64,000 nucleotides of DNA, from contig JABDIV010000114.1 of the NCBI GenBank assembly GCA_013003555.1, positions 1 to 64,000 of the forward strand, given 5' to 3'. The position numbers and the translations under genes were made by a program. Each line of letters begins with the position of its first letter. The first letter of the stretch is position 1. The notes under the pieces are model-generated. The model made no database searches and was not told the DNA's origin. It saw only the letters and a program-made list of their open reading frames with translations. Source of the DNA: Flavobacteriaceae bacterium. Its GTDB lineage: Bacteria > Bacteroidota > Bacteroidia > Flavobacteriales > Flavobacteriaceae. Positions 46,828-56,104 of the stretch are shown here, piece after piece.

Positions 46828-47454
46828 TTAGATTAGCTGAACTTCAGCATTTGGGTTGAAAAGATACAATTTTCCTGTTTTAATCTCAACACATTCAATG
46901 CGTTTGACGCGCACATTACCTCTTTTAAATATCTTACCGTTGTATAATTTAAAGGCAGACCCCACTGGAACCTGGTGGACATAATGTAAACCATTGGCCT
47001 CATCAAAGGATTTTAGCGCAAGCGCAAGTTCTGTATCCGTATCGCTGCTGGCTTTTGGATTCCTGAAGTGCCTTGCTAATAAGGGCAATAACTCATTAGG
47101 AAATACTTCCGGGTTTAAAAAAGGCAACATTAAATGCTGAAAGGTGTATTTCCATTCTTTCCCATGTGGTTTGATTTTTCGACCGTATCGTTCATAGGTT
47201 TCAAAATGAGCTATTTCATGAATCAGGGTAATTAAAAACCTGAATTTATTCAAATTTGAATTGACCGTTATTTGATGCCGGCCATCTTTTAATGGCTTAT
47301 AATCGCCATGTTTGGTCTTGCGTTCATTCTTAATCTTAACGACTAAATGATCATGCTCGACCAATTCGCGAATGCGGGGAATGGCTCCTTCAGGAATAAA
47401 ATTTTCAACAGAATTTGTCACCCGGTAAAAATAGAAATATTCCTTATATTCCAT
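46828..47454 (-). CDS. SprT-like zinc metalloprotein
   Basis: A 208-residue SprT-domain protein. The HExxH motif is in LIHEIAHFETYERYG, and the third ligand is probably the histidine in KPHGKEWKYTF; this HExxH...H pattern is the SprT/Spartan zinc site. The C-terminus resembles the small zinc-ribbon region of SprT but lacks the cysteine pairs (YNGKIFKRGNVRVKRIEC). Bacterial SprT function is unclear. The start lies nine bases from the divergent PLP gene, so promoters overlap coding DNA. Confidence 0.85.
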   Translation of the reverse strand: MEYKEYFYFYRVTNSVENFIPEGAIPRIRELVEHDHLVVKIKNERKTKHGDYKPLKDGRHQITVNSNLNKFRFLITLIHEIAHFETYERYGRKIKPHGKEWKYTFQHLMLPFLNPEVFPNELLPLLARHFRNPKASSDTDTELALALKSFDEANGLHYVHQVPVGSAFKLYNGKIFKRGNVRVKRIECVEIKTGKLYLFNPNAEVQLI

Positions 47455-47463
47455 AAGAATTAA

Positions 47464-48564
47464 TTGAAGATGATACGAAAACCAACGCTAGTTTTAAATG
47501 AAGACCGCTGCCGGAAAAATATTACGGCAATGGCCGCGAAAGCGAAGCGTTCCGGTCTGCAATTAAGACCTCATTTCAAAACCCATCAATCTCTTGAGAT
47601 CGGACGATGGTTCAAGGAAGAAGGAATTGAGAAAATAACGGTTTCCTCTCTTGAAATGGCCCGGTATTTTTCTGAAGAATGGGATGATATTACTGTAGCC
47701 TTCCCTGTAAACGTGCTTGAGTACGCTACCATAAATGAGTTGGCAGATAAGATCAATTTAAATCTCCTTGTCGAATCGCTCGACTCCCTTACACATCTCA
47801 ATCGCTTATTAACCGGGGACATCAATCTGTATATCAAGATTAATATTGGAAATAATCGCACCGGGATCGATCCAAAGGACCATAGTTTAATCACTCGAAT
47901 AGTAGAAGTAATCGTTTCGAGCAAACACCTCAGTTTTGCAGGTTTTCTAGGGCATGCCGGCCAAACCTATTCCTGTCGATCGAAAATTGAAATTGTTGAG
48001 ACTCATGCAAAAGCTATTGGTATAATGACTTCCTTAAGGGACGTTTTTAAAAAGGATTTTCCAAATTTGAAGATATCATATGGTGATACACCAAGCTCAA
48101 GTGTTTGTGATGACTTTGCAGGTATTGATGAACTCCGCCCTGGAAATTTTGTTTTTTATGATCTGATGCAAGAACAGATCGGGGCTTGTAATTCCGAACA
48201 AATAGCGGTCGCATTAGCCTGTCCTGTTGTCGCCATCCATTCTGCTAGAAACGAAATTATCGTTTATGGAGGCGGCATTCATTTGTCGAAGGATAGTATG
48301 CATGACCGGGAAGGCCGTATTTTTGGTCGATTGATCGAAACGAATGATCAAGCTTGGGGTGAAATCATTCCCAAATGCTTCGTAAAAACTTTATCACAGG
48401 AGCATGGCATTATTTCAGTGTCGGATTCGTTATTAAAACGGATCAAAATTGGTGACCTAATCTACATTTTACCGGTTCATTCCTGTATGACCGCAAATTT
48501 GATGAAAGAATATCTGACAACGACCGGTAGAAAAATTGAAATGTTTAATCCCTTATCAGCATAA
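47464..48564 (+). CDS. D-threonine aldolase / D-serine dehydratase-like PLP enzyme
   Basis: A 366-residue fold-type III PLP enzyme, related to alanine racemase and D-threonine aldolase. The PLP lysine is in LRPHFKTHQ (near 40-44), and the barrel contains INIGNNRTGID, FAGFLGHAGQTYSC and KISYGDTPSSS. The C-terminal histidine-cysteine motif ILPVHSCMTANL is the metal-binding HxC site of D-threonine aldolases and D-serine dehydratases, so a divalent metal is expected. Substrate unresolved. The start may be the third residue (47470). It overlaps the end of the convergent gene by 20 bases. Confidence 0.85.
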   Translation: MKMIRKPTLVLNEDRCRKNITAMAAKAKRSGLQLRPHFKTHQSLEIGRWFKEEGIEKITVSSLEMARYFSEEWDDITVAFPVNVLEYATINELADKINLNLLVESLDSLTHLNRLLTGDINLYIKINIGNNRTGIDPKDHSLITRIVEVIVSSKHLSFAGFLGHAGQTYSCRSKIEIVETHAKAIGIMTSLRDVFKKDFPNLKISYGDTPSSSVCDDFAGIDELRPGNFVFYDLMQEQIGACNSEQIAVALACPVVAIHSARNEIIVYGGGIHLSKDSMHDREGRIFGRLIETNDQAWGEIIPKCFVKTLSQEHGIISVSDSLLKRIKIGDLIYILPVHSCMTANLMKEYLTTTGRKIEMFNPLSA

Positions 48565-51500
48565 GCTCTGATCGATCACCCCAATTCAAAATATAAAGGC
48601 CAGTTGATGTTGAAGACGGCACATGTAGGCGTGTTTGTCCGTTCATCGAATTAAAATCTACACTTTGAAATGGAATTAACCGCCCCTGCATATCGAAGAA
48701 TCTAAAGTCCTCATTCCCTGTTGTGTTGGTGACATAAATTTCATCGAATTGCACAGGGTTCGGATAAACAACTTGCGAAGCACCAGGATCAAATACCGCA
48801 TTCGTAGTAAAATAAGGTGTCGCAAAAATGTAGGCATCCTTGCCCACCTTCTCACCTATTTTCCGGCCTGGAATATCATCTGCCGGTGGATGGATACCTC
48901 CCCATATTCTTGAAAGACTGCATTGATCTGAAGCGTCCCTATATGTTGCCCATTGTAAATTCACATCGACAGAAGGCCCTTCTTCAAACACTAGAAATTC
49001 ATTTTTTCTGGCGATGAATTCTCCCATACCGCCGGGAAAATAAGGATCACCGGTCAATAAGGTAAGTACCTCGGCAGCCGCTCTAGAATAGGTTGAATGA
49101 CCAGAGACATAGCCTGCAAAGGGTGGTGTAACAAAGGTTGGGCGTTGATAGGGCCACCAGTTATCGGCCAGAATCCATCCTACGCCAGCATTGTCAGTTG
49201 CCGGATCTATTATATAATCAGGCCCTCTCCAGGTATATAATTTTATCTTATCAGTATTCTCGTTAAAAAACCCAGCCAGGGGATCACCCGCCTCAACTAG
49301 TTCGACCAATCCTTCTATTAACGGAATTCCTTCAGGATGATAATTGGGCGAGGCCTCATTTGAACTCTGTCCCTTTCCAGCCATATATCGAATGGCGGAA
49401 ATCGGACGAATATAATCATACCAACCCTTTATACTCCAGGCTGATATGGCGGCATCATGCATGGCTCCACCCATGATAAAATAGGCTTTTACATCCCATT
49501 CCATCGGATCTAATTCCTCACCCTCACCTTCAAATCGTCGCTCGAAAACGGGGTTGTCATTTACATAATTAAGGATGGTAAACCAATGCCCTGGTGGCGT
49601 TTCCGAATCGGGTCCATCAGCCCAAAATTCGGCTAAAACCCGCGTATAATCACCACGCGGAACCATTTGATCTTCATAAGGTTGCCCGGTAAATGGATTC
49701 ATTGCATAACCGGTTCCAATATCACCCCCATCAAAAAAATCATAGAATTCAGGATAAACCGATACTGTCGATGGAAAATCTTCGACATCGATATTGCCCA
49801 CAGAGCGCGGCGATATATCCCAGATAACGCCATCTGTCGGGTCAAGATGAGAAGCCCAGACAGATACCAGGGAGAAACCCCATTTGTAATACTGACTGGA
49901 ACTTTCCAGACCAGAAGCTTCTAAATAAGGTGGCTCCATAGGATCGTTATAAACAGAATATAAATTGCCATCACGGCTAAATTGAACTTCATCAGATTCA
50001 TTCATGGCAAAGGGATAAACATCACCCCATTCCGGACTTAGGAAATCAATTGTTGTTCCATCGATTGGATTACCGCTTTGATCGATAAAGGAGTCCAGGC
50101 TTAATGGTTGCCATCTGTTGGGATCGATAAGGTTCGGATTTCCCGGCGAATCCGGAACCAAAGCCGGATTAACCGGTTCATAATAGGCATTATTGTAATC
50201 AAATTGCTCGCGTGACCCATCCTGTAAGCCAAAATTTATCACCGTTTCTGCAATGTAATTTCCCAAAGCCGCAGCATTTCCAAATTGATAAAGGGTTGAT
50301 GTTGCGAATTCTGTTTCATAGCCCAACTGATCCATAATGAGATCGAGCCTTTGTTGTATTTGTTCAGCTTTAGGGGAATTCAGAAATCTGTGTGAAAGCA
50401 AACGATATACAGCATAACTTATGGCTTTCTTCTGGGATGCCTCCTTATCTTCAATGGGTATAAAGTCCAACAACTCACTGTTAAATCCGTGCACCTCATT
50501 TCCAATAAGATAAGGCCTGGCCTGGTCGTCATAAATGGCCCAGGCATCATACATGGCTACACTCGTATGAAATAAATTCCTGGCATGAACAGTAGGTCTG
50601 GCAAAATCGCCGCGTATAGCTTCTAATAAAGCTTCATTCCAGATTCTCACAATCGACTTGTCGGGTTCAATGTCATTTATATTTAAACTAACTTCCAACT
50701 CAACCTCCAGGCCGTAACAATTCAAATCATTTTCACGAACTGTTATACGACCAGTTTCTTCAACACCCCATTTTACTATAACGGTATCGCTGCCCTGACC
50801 GGAGAGGATCTCGCCATTTTGGACTGACCAATTCACTTGCGACTCGTTTCCAATTGGATAACTATAGGATTCCGTCTTCAGAAAGCCCGAATTGGACGGT
50901 CCGGAAATCACGGCAGAGGGCAGATAGGAACAACTCCCATCATTAACGGTTGCTTCAGGATTGTAGGAGCAAGACTGTGGATCGGTACAGCCATATATCT
51001 TTATACTTGGGCCAATATCAAGAACCTGCAAGCCCTGACCTTCAGTCACTTTAACAATAGTATTGGCGTTAAGCGATGTATATGATTCTTCAATTCCGGA
51101 AGGCCATTTGATCTGCAATTCCTGAATCTGTTCGTTACCGGCCAAACCAAAATGAATCGGTTGCAGGCTTTGTCCTAAAAATCCAACGCCGGTATAAAAA
51201 CGTTTATAAGTTCCTGTATTTGTAATAACTGTAAAATCAGTGCCTATGCCATCCCGATTTGAGACCGTACCTTCAGGAATCACTTTAAACCAATTTAAAG
51301 CGGAAGGTTCATCGAAATTCAATAGTTTGTTTTCGTGAAAAATAGATGCCTGGTCAGAATTTGTCACATAAATATCGAGATCCCCATCATTGTCATAATC
51401 GAAATCGACCGCCTCAACACTTATGGTCAAAGCGTTTAAATTAACCGCCTCGGAATCGTCAATAAATGTGTTCTGCCCCTGTGCATTTAAATTCCTGAAG

Positions 51501-52573
51501 AACACGTTATTCTCAGTACTCCGTATCTCGAATTCAAAACCATTAACAACGAACAAATCCTCATCGCCATCCAAATCGAAATCGGCAAACCGGGTGCCCC
51601 AGGCCCAGCCGGTGTTATTGACATTCATTTGTTCTGCAAGATCGATAAAGGTGTTATTCCCCTGGTTGGTATAAAGAATATTTTTATCGATAGCCGTTAT
51701 AAAAATATCATAGCTGCCATCATTATTATAATCGCCAATGGCGACCCCCATATCATCCGCCATGCTGTTCACGCCATATTGATCGGCTTGCGGTGAAAAA
51801 GAAGAGCCGTTCTGACTTATGAAGAGATCGTTGGGTTCATCGAAATCGTTGGTTACGTAGATATCCAGCCATCCGTCCTCGTTGAAATCGAATGGAAAGG
51901 CCGTATAACTTGCCAATCCATCAACACCGGCCGTAGCTGTTTGCTGGGTTACATCGGTAAAGGTTCCATTACCGTTATTCTTGTAAAGCGTATTCCCGCC
52001 GCACTCATTCCAATCATTGATATAAAGATCAAGAAATCCATCATTATCATAATCAAACCAGGTCGCTCCAGTATTCCGGCATCCGTTATCACCATTCAAT
52101 CCTGTGGTTTGGGTAAGATCGATAAAGGTTCCGTTTCCGAGATTTCTAAATAACTGAATGCTATAAGAATTCGTTAGCAACAGGTCGGGGAAGCCATCAT
52201 TATTGTAATCACCCCAGGACGCACCATGCTTGAAACCAACCAATCCGAAATATTCTTCTGCGTCATCGTCGAATGGAAAGAGGTTCATCAGGCCAGATTC
52301 ATCAGTCACATCTGAAAAGGACCCATCATTGTTATTTCGAAATAATCTGCTATGACTTTTTTCGATCCCTTCTTCGTCCATTGCTTTTGCGACCACAAAA
52401 ATGTCAAGGTCGAAGTCGCTGTCATAATCGGCAACTGCCACACCATTGTTTTCTTCGAGAATTCCAAGGCCTGAAACTGTTTCGATACGTTCGAATTGCT
52501 GTGCATGCAGCGATTGGGTTATAAAAACAAAGACTGCAAAAATCAGATTAAAAATTCCGGATTTACACCACAT
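48545..52573 (-). CDS. Secreted FG-GAP/UnbV-repeat protein fused to a vanadium-dependent haloperoxidase-like domain
   Basis: A 1342-residue protein with a signal peptide (about 1-25, ending LHAQ). Residues about 30-450 are FG-GAP/VCBS repeats (DYDNDGFLDLYINDW-type calcium loops). About 455-510 is an ASPIC/UnbV domain (IKWPSGIEESY). At about 527-545 is a GCTDPQSCSYNPEA motif, then a PKD-like stretch. About 640-1250 is a vanadium haloperoxidase/PAP2-type domain with YIRPISAIRY, SGHSTYSRAAAEV (SGHS about 1157-1160) and RIWGGIHPPADD. The C-terminus (about 1265-1342, YPNPVQFDEIYV ... GLYILNW) is a type IX sorting domain. Probably cell-surface or extracellular. Confidence 0.85.
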   Translation of the reverse strand: MWCKSGIFNLIFAVFVFITQSLHAQQFERIETVSGLGILEENNGVAVADYDSDFDLDIFVVAKAMDEEGIEKSHSRLFRNNNDGSFSDVTDESGLMNLFPFDDDAEEYFGLVGFKHGASWGDYNNDGFPDLLLTNSYSIQLFRNLGNGTFIDLTQTTGLNGDNGCRNTGATWFDYDNDGFLDLYINDWNECGGNTLYKNNGNGTFTDVTQQTATAGVDGLASYTAFPFDFNEDGWLDIYVTNDFDEPNDLFISQNGSSFSPQADQYGVNSMADDMGVAIGDYNNDGSYDIFITAIDKNILYTNQGNNTFIDLAEQMNVNNTGWAWGTRFADFDLDGDEDLFVVNGFEFEIRSTENNVFFRNLNAQGQNTFIDDSEAVNLNALTISVEAVDFDYDNDGDLDIYVTNSDQASIFHENKLLNFDEPSALNWFKVIPEGTVSNRDGIGTDFTVITNTGTYKRFYTGVGFLGQSLQPIHFGLAGNEQIQELQIKWPSGIEESYTSLNANTIVKVTEGQGLQVLDIGPSIKIYGCTDPQSCSYNPEATVNDGSCSYLPSAVISGPSNSGFLKTESYSYPIGNESQVNWSVQNGEILSGQGSDTVIVKWGVEETGRITVRENDLNCYGLEVELEVSLNINDIEPDKSIVRIWNEALLEAIRGDFARPTVHARNLFHTSVAMYDAWAIYDDQARPYLIGNEVHGFNSELLDFIPIEDKEASQKKAISYAVYRLLSHRFLNSPKAEQIQQRLDLIMDQLGYETEFATSTLYQFGNAAALGNYIAETVINFGLQDGSREQFDYNNAYYEPVNPALVPDSPGNPNLIDPNRWQPLSLDSFIDQSGNPIDGTTIDFLSPEWGDVYPFAMNESDEVQFSRDGNLYSVYNDPMEPPYLEASGLESSSQYYKWGFSLVSVWASHLDPTDGVIWDISPRSVGNIDVEDFPSTVSVYPEFYDFFDGGDIGTGYAMNPFTGQPYEDQMVPRGDYTRVLAEFWADGPDSETPPGHWFTILNYVNDNPVFERRFEGEGEELDPMEWDVKAYFIMGGAMHDAAISAWSIKGWYDYIRPISAIRYMAGKGQSSNEASPNYHPEGIPLIEGLVELVEAGDPLAGFFNENTDKIKLYTWRGPDYIIDPATDNAGVGWILADNWWPYQRPTFVTPPFAGYVSGHSTYSRAAAEVLTLLTGDPYFPGGMGEFIARKNEFLVFEEGPSVDVNLQWATYRDASDQCSLSRIWGGIHPPADDIPGRKIGEKVGKDAYIFATPYFTTNAVFDPGASQVVYPNPVQFDEIYVTNTTGNEDFRFFDMQGRLIPFQSVDFNSMNGQTRLHVPSSTSTGLYILNWGDRSELMLIRD

Positions 52574-52648
52574 CAGGTCGACATCAATTTTAAGTAAATA
52601 TACTAATTCCCAATAAGGCTTTATACTAGAAAATATTTAAAAGAACAT

Positions 52649-53338
52649 CTAGGGTGTCGAGCTGGAAACCTGTAACAATTTTCCATTATACAGTCGATGT
52701 CCGGTTAGTGCGAAATCGGAAATATATGTCGCCATGTCATGGGCAGTTACCGGAGCTTTATAGCCTGGAAAAGCCTCTTGCAGCATTTCTGTTTGAACAG
52801 CTCCTAGAGCGAGGACATTAAATTTTGGTCCGGAATCTTTATGCTCCTCAGCTAAAAGCTCTATCAAGGTGATCACGGCACCTTTGCTTGAGCTGTAAGC
52901 CGAAAGACCTGGAAATTTCATACTACCTTGTACTCCGCCCATTGAACTTATCGCTAAAACATGACCATCTGAAGGCATGAACGGGAGAAGTGTACGTGTT
53001 AATTCGGCAACACCAAAAACATTGGTCATATAGACTTGCTGAAAATCGGCTAAAGTGGTTTCAGAGAAGGGCTTATTGATCAGTGACCCCGCATTATGGA
53101 TTAAGATATCCACCCGGTTCCATTCCTCTTTTACAAATTCCTGAACTTTTTCATGATCGGACGATTTACTCAGGTCAAAAGCCATCGAGTAAATATGGTC
53201 AAATTGAATATTCTTTACCGGCTGGGCGTTCCTTGACAAGGCCAGCACATTATGTCCGGCAGCTGCAAAGAGATGTACCATTTCAAAACCAATGCCCCGG
53301 CTTGTTCCCGTAATAACTATATTTTTTCTACTCCCCAT
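52649..53338 (-). CDS. Short-chain dehydrogenase/reductase
   Basis: A 229-residue classical SDR. The cofactor loop is TGTSRGIGFEM (TGxxxGIG, about 11-21), the NAG motif is HNAGSL, and the catalytic serine and YxxxK are in AISSMGGVQGS and SAYSSSKGAV. It oxidises or reduces an unknown substrate with NAD(P)H. It starts inside the end of the M28 peptidase gene (11-base overlap), so the two share a transcript. Confidence 0.9.
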   Translation of the reverse strand: MGSRKNIVITGTSRGIGFEMVHLFAAAGHNVLALSRNAQPVKNIQFDHIYSMAFDLSKSSDHEKVQEFVKEEWNRVDILIHNAGSLINKPFSETTLADFQQVYMTNVFGVAELTRTLLPFMPSDGHVLAISSMGGVQGSMKFPGLSAYSSSKGAVITLIELLAEEHKDSGPKFNVLALGAVQTEMLQEAFPGYKAPVTAHDMATYISDFALTGHRLYNGKLLQVSSSTP

Positions 53339-54272
53339 ATAATTGAATTTCTTTTTCTTTTGAATTAGCTATGGCTTCAATAGCCGGAAATAATTGTTCG
53401 ATCAAGTTTGCCATATAATCGAAATCCATTTTATCGACCTCATCGTCCACATGATGATAGAAATCATAATTGGTCAAATCGCATGACGAAATGGTCTGGC
53501 TCGGCACCAGAAAGTCCAGATAAAACGGGTAATTATCAGACCGTTTAAACAGGTTATATTTTACTGCTACATCTGATTTACCAATAAGATTAGAGCGTGC
53601 ATATTCATTGATTTTTTTGGCCATATTAGACAGATCATAACCTGAAATAAAGGCCAAATAATCACGATCGATCAGGGGCACACCAACCATTTCGAAATTG
53701 ATCATGGTATAAAGGTCCAGGTTTTGGTCTTTTAATCGTTTTGACAAATGCTGCGATCCCTGCAATCCCATTTCTTCACCTGAAAAAAGCGCAAATATCA
53801 AACTGCGCTTATTTGATTTGGATTTAGCAAAATAATTAGCCAACATAAGCACTGCTGTCGTACCAGCAGCATTGTCATTAGCCCCATTAGCAATCGAATC
53901 CAGGTTCACAGGTTTTGCGCGCTGCCCTATATGATCATAATGCGCACCGATCAGGATATATTCATCGGAGAGCCCAGGGTCATTTCCCTTCAACGTTCCA
54001 ACGATGTTAAATCCGTCGATATCTTTTATTTTAAAGGAGTCCCTAAACGTATTGAAATAGGGTTTGAGTTCATTATGGTTGAATTGTTCTTCGATAAAAA
54101 TGGCCGCTTTTTCTATACCTGCAGTTCCGGTCTCTCGTCCGCCCAGATCATCAGAAGACAGAAATTCCATAAAGGACTCTATCTTTTCAGAATCGTTTTG
54201 ATTATCAATTTTTACATCTCCTGATTTACAACTTATTATTACTAAAGCAAGAAGAAAAATAAATAAGCGCAT
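53328..54272 (-). CDS. M28-family zinc aminopeptidase, lipoprotein
   Basis: A 314-residue peptidase with a lipoprotein signal (FLLALVIISCKSG) and an M28 domain. Zinc ligands and catalytic residues appear in GAHYDHIG, GANDNAAGT, FSGEEMGLQGS, FEMVG and, near the end, YDFYHHVDDEVD. M28 enzymes remove N-terminal residues from peptides. I start at the ATG of MRLFIFLLAL. The frame is open to 54359, but the extra 29 residues (with RCCHH) do not look like a signal. It is followed by the overlapping SDR gene. Confidence 0.9.
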   Translation of the reverse strand: MRLFIFLLALVIISCKSGDVKIDNQNDSEKIESFMEFLSSDDLGGRETGTAGIEKAAIFIEEQFNHNELKPYFNTFRDSFKIKDIDGFNIVGTLKGNDPGLSDEYILIGAHYDHIGQRAKPVNLDSIANGANDNAAGTTAVLMLANYFAKSKSNKRSLIFALFSGEEMGLQGSQHLSKRLKDQNLDLYTMINFEMVGVPLIDRDYLAFISGYDLSNMAKKINEYARSNLIGKSDVAVKYNLFKRSDNYPFYLDFLVPSQTISSCDLTNYDFYHHVDDEVDKMDFDYMANLIEQLFPAIEAIANSKEKEIQLYGE

Positions 54273-54426
54273 TATAATTATTTTGCCTAAAGATATAAAA
54301 AGTGCGCCACCCAAATAAAGGGCATTTTGATAGAAATTAATATGGTGACAACATCTCAATGGGAAACGGCAGTTCTAACTGGATTTTCTGCTAAAAATTG
54401 ATTAAATTGAGGAACAATCGTTCGGC

Positions 54427-55530
54427 ATGCCAATTTTCATGGACAGACATAATCTTCCCGGCGTCACATTGCAAGACGCTGCTGATGCACACCATAAAGA
54501 TGTGGAACTTCAAAACAATCATAATTGTAAAGCTTTGACTTATTGGGTTGATGAAGAACGTGACAACGCCTTTTGTTTAATCGAAGCACCAAATAAAGAA
54601 GCAGTAAGAGCATTGCATAATAATGCACATGGATTAATCCCACATGAAATTATTGAGGTCGATCCTAATGTTGTAAATGCATTTCTTGGGCGCATTAATG
54701 ATCCGAGTCCTCGGCTTGATGAATCATTGAATCAAATATTTGATTCGGCCTATCGCGTTATTATGGTAATTGAATCCAGCAATTTCCTAAATCGTGTAGA
54801 AAGTCATCAATTCACCCTGTTCTCTCAAAAATTCCATAACAGCGTAAACAAATCCATTCAGAAGTTTGACGGGCGAATTGTGTTACTGGATAATAATAGT
54901 TATCTGGTCAGTTTCGATTCGGTTACCAATGCTGTGTTCTGCGCTTTGAAAATTCAGTCGAACTTTAAATACATCACTCCAAAATTCGATTCCTATTTAC
55001 GCCGACTAAAAATCGGATTGAGTATTGGTGCGCCGGTGACTTCTAAAAAAAACCTTTTCGAAGAGGCCATTAATCTATCGACGTATATGTGTGAAGTAAT
55101 CAAGGAGCAAGTTGTTTTGTCTTCAGAAATCAAAAAGATTTATGACCATGAGAATCATAACGCATTTCTAACCAAGGAGGAGGTTCGGGTGCTTAAACCA
55201 AAAGAGGAACGCTTCTTGTTTCAACTCATGGAATTCATCAATTCTAGGTGGCATGATCATGAACTTACGGTCGAGGATTTCAGTATCCATCTCAGTTATA
55301 GCCGATCACAGGTCTATCGAAAATTTATGAATCTTACCGGGAAATCACCTAATGCCTTTTTAAGGGATTTCAGGTTACACAGGGCGCTACGTCTCTTATA
55401 TGATCAAAAGGGGAATATTTCAGAAATCGCTTTTGAATCCGGTTTTAACAGCCCGGCATATTTTTCAAAATGTTTTTACGAAAAATATAATATCCTGCCA
55501 TCAAAATACCTTCAGCAGCACGTTTATTAG
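54427..55530 (+). CDS. DUF4242 - cyclase-like - AraC HTH regulator
   Basis: A 367-residue protein of three parts. Residues 1-90 are a DUF4242 (SCO4226-type, proposed nickel-binding) domain: MPIFMDRHNLPG, AHHKDVELQNNHNCK, FCLIEAPN and ALHNNAHG. Residues about 112-255 resemble a degenerate class III nucleotide cyclase domain (GRIVLLDNNSYLVSFDS, LKIGLSIGAPV), with no visible full set of catalytic aspartates. Residues about 265-367 are an AraC-type double HTH (LTVEDFSIHLSYSRSQVYR, NISEIAFESGFNSPAYFSK). Probably a metal- or ligand-sensing activator. It lies 127 bases before a DUF4242 lipoprotein gene. Confidence 0.8.
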   Translation: MPIFMDRHNLPGVTLQDAADAHHKDVELQNNHNCKALTYWVDEERDNAFCLIEAPNKEAVRALHNNAHGLIPHEIIEVDPNVVNAFLGRINDPSPRLDESLNQIFDSAYRVIMVIESSNFLNRVESHQFTLFSQKFHNSVNKSIQKFDGRIVLLDNNSYLVSFDSVTNAVFCALKIQSNFKYITPKFDSYLRRLKIGLSIGAPVTSKKNLFEEAINLSTYMCEVIKEQVVLSSEIKKIYDHENHNAFLTKEEVRVLKPKEERFLFQLMEFINSRWHDHELTVEDFSIHLSYSRSQVYRKFMNLTGKSPNAFLRDFRLHRALRLLYDQKGNISEIAFESGFNSPAYFSKCFYEKYNILPSKYLQQHVY

Positions 55531-55657
55531 GCATTCGTTTTGTGGTCATTTTTTAGAAATGACTCAAATGTGCAACTATTTGAATCAAATGAAGAATTCT
55601 CATTCAGACAAGCTATATAGTTTTATCTCATCATTTTATTAACCAAAAAAATAAATT

Positions 55658-56050
55658 ATGAGATCAATTCAATTTATCCTTGTTTCAATCATCGCCATTG
55701 GAACGCTTAGCTGTAATGAAAAGTCAATTGCTGTTACTGACCAGCTTAAAGCTGAACTTGACAATAATAAGTATGAGATGTTTGTTATTGAACGCGAAAT
55801 ACCCAATGCAGGGGGCCTTAGTTCTGAAGAGTTAAAGACTATATCACAATCATCTTGTGATGTTATCGATCAAATTGGAGAAGAAAAAATTAAATGGCTA
55901 CACTCGTATGTTACAGCCAATAAAGTCTATTGTGTTTATTCGGCCAGGGATGAGGCTATTATCAGGCAACATGCAGATAAAGGTGGTTTTCCAGCTAACT
56001 CGGTTGCAGGGGTTGTTTCAATTATCGATCCCGGAACAGCATCGAAATAA
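55658..56050 (+). CDS. DUF4242 lipoprotein
   Basis: A 130-residue protein with a lipoprotein-like signal (FILVSIIAIGTLSC) and one DUF4242 domain (about 40-125: YEMFVIEREIPNAGGLSSEE, HSYVTANKVYCVYSA, IRQHADKGGFPANSV). DUF4242 proteins include a nickel-binding Streptomyces protein; the ligand here is unknown. The histidines and cysteines that might bind metal are H104-type residues in RQHADKGG, plus HSYV and CDV. It is probably under control of the preceding regulator. A terminator follows. Confidence 0.85.
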   Translation: MRSIQFILVSIIAIGTLSCNEKSIAVTDQLKAELDNNKYEMFVIEREIPNAGGLSSEELKTISQSSCDVIDQIGEEKIKWLHSYVTANKVYCVYSARDEAIIRQHADKGGFPANSVAGVVSIIDPGTASK

Positions 56051-56051
56051 A

Positions 56052-56087
56052 AAAAAATCCCATTTCGATAAGGAAATGGGATTTTTT
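56052..56087. terminator. Bidirectional terminator between the DUF4242 lipoprotein and pdhC
   Basis: Near-perfect 15-bp stem (AAAAAATCCCATTTC/GAAATGGGATTTTTT) with a six-base loop, A-tract before and T-tract after. It serves both convergent genes. Confidence 0.9.
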
Positions 56088-56104
56088 CTTTTGATTATTC
56101 TTTC

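Noticed and set aside
54273-54359. Extended N-terminus of the M28 peptidase
   Set aside because: It would place a lipoprotein signal internally; the ATG at 54272 begins a normal signal with cysteine.
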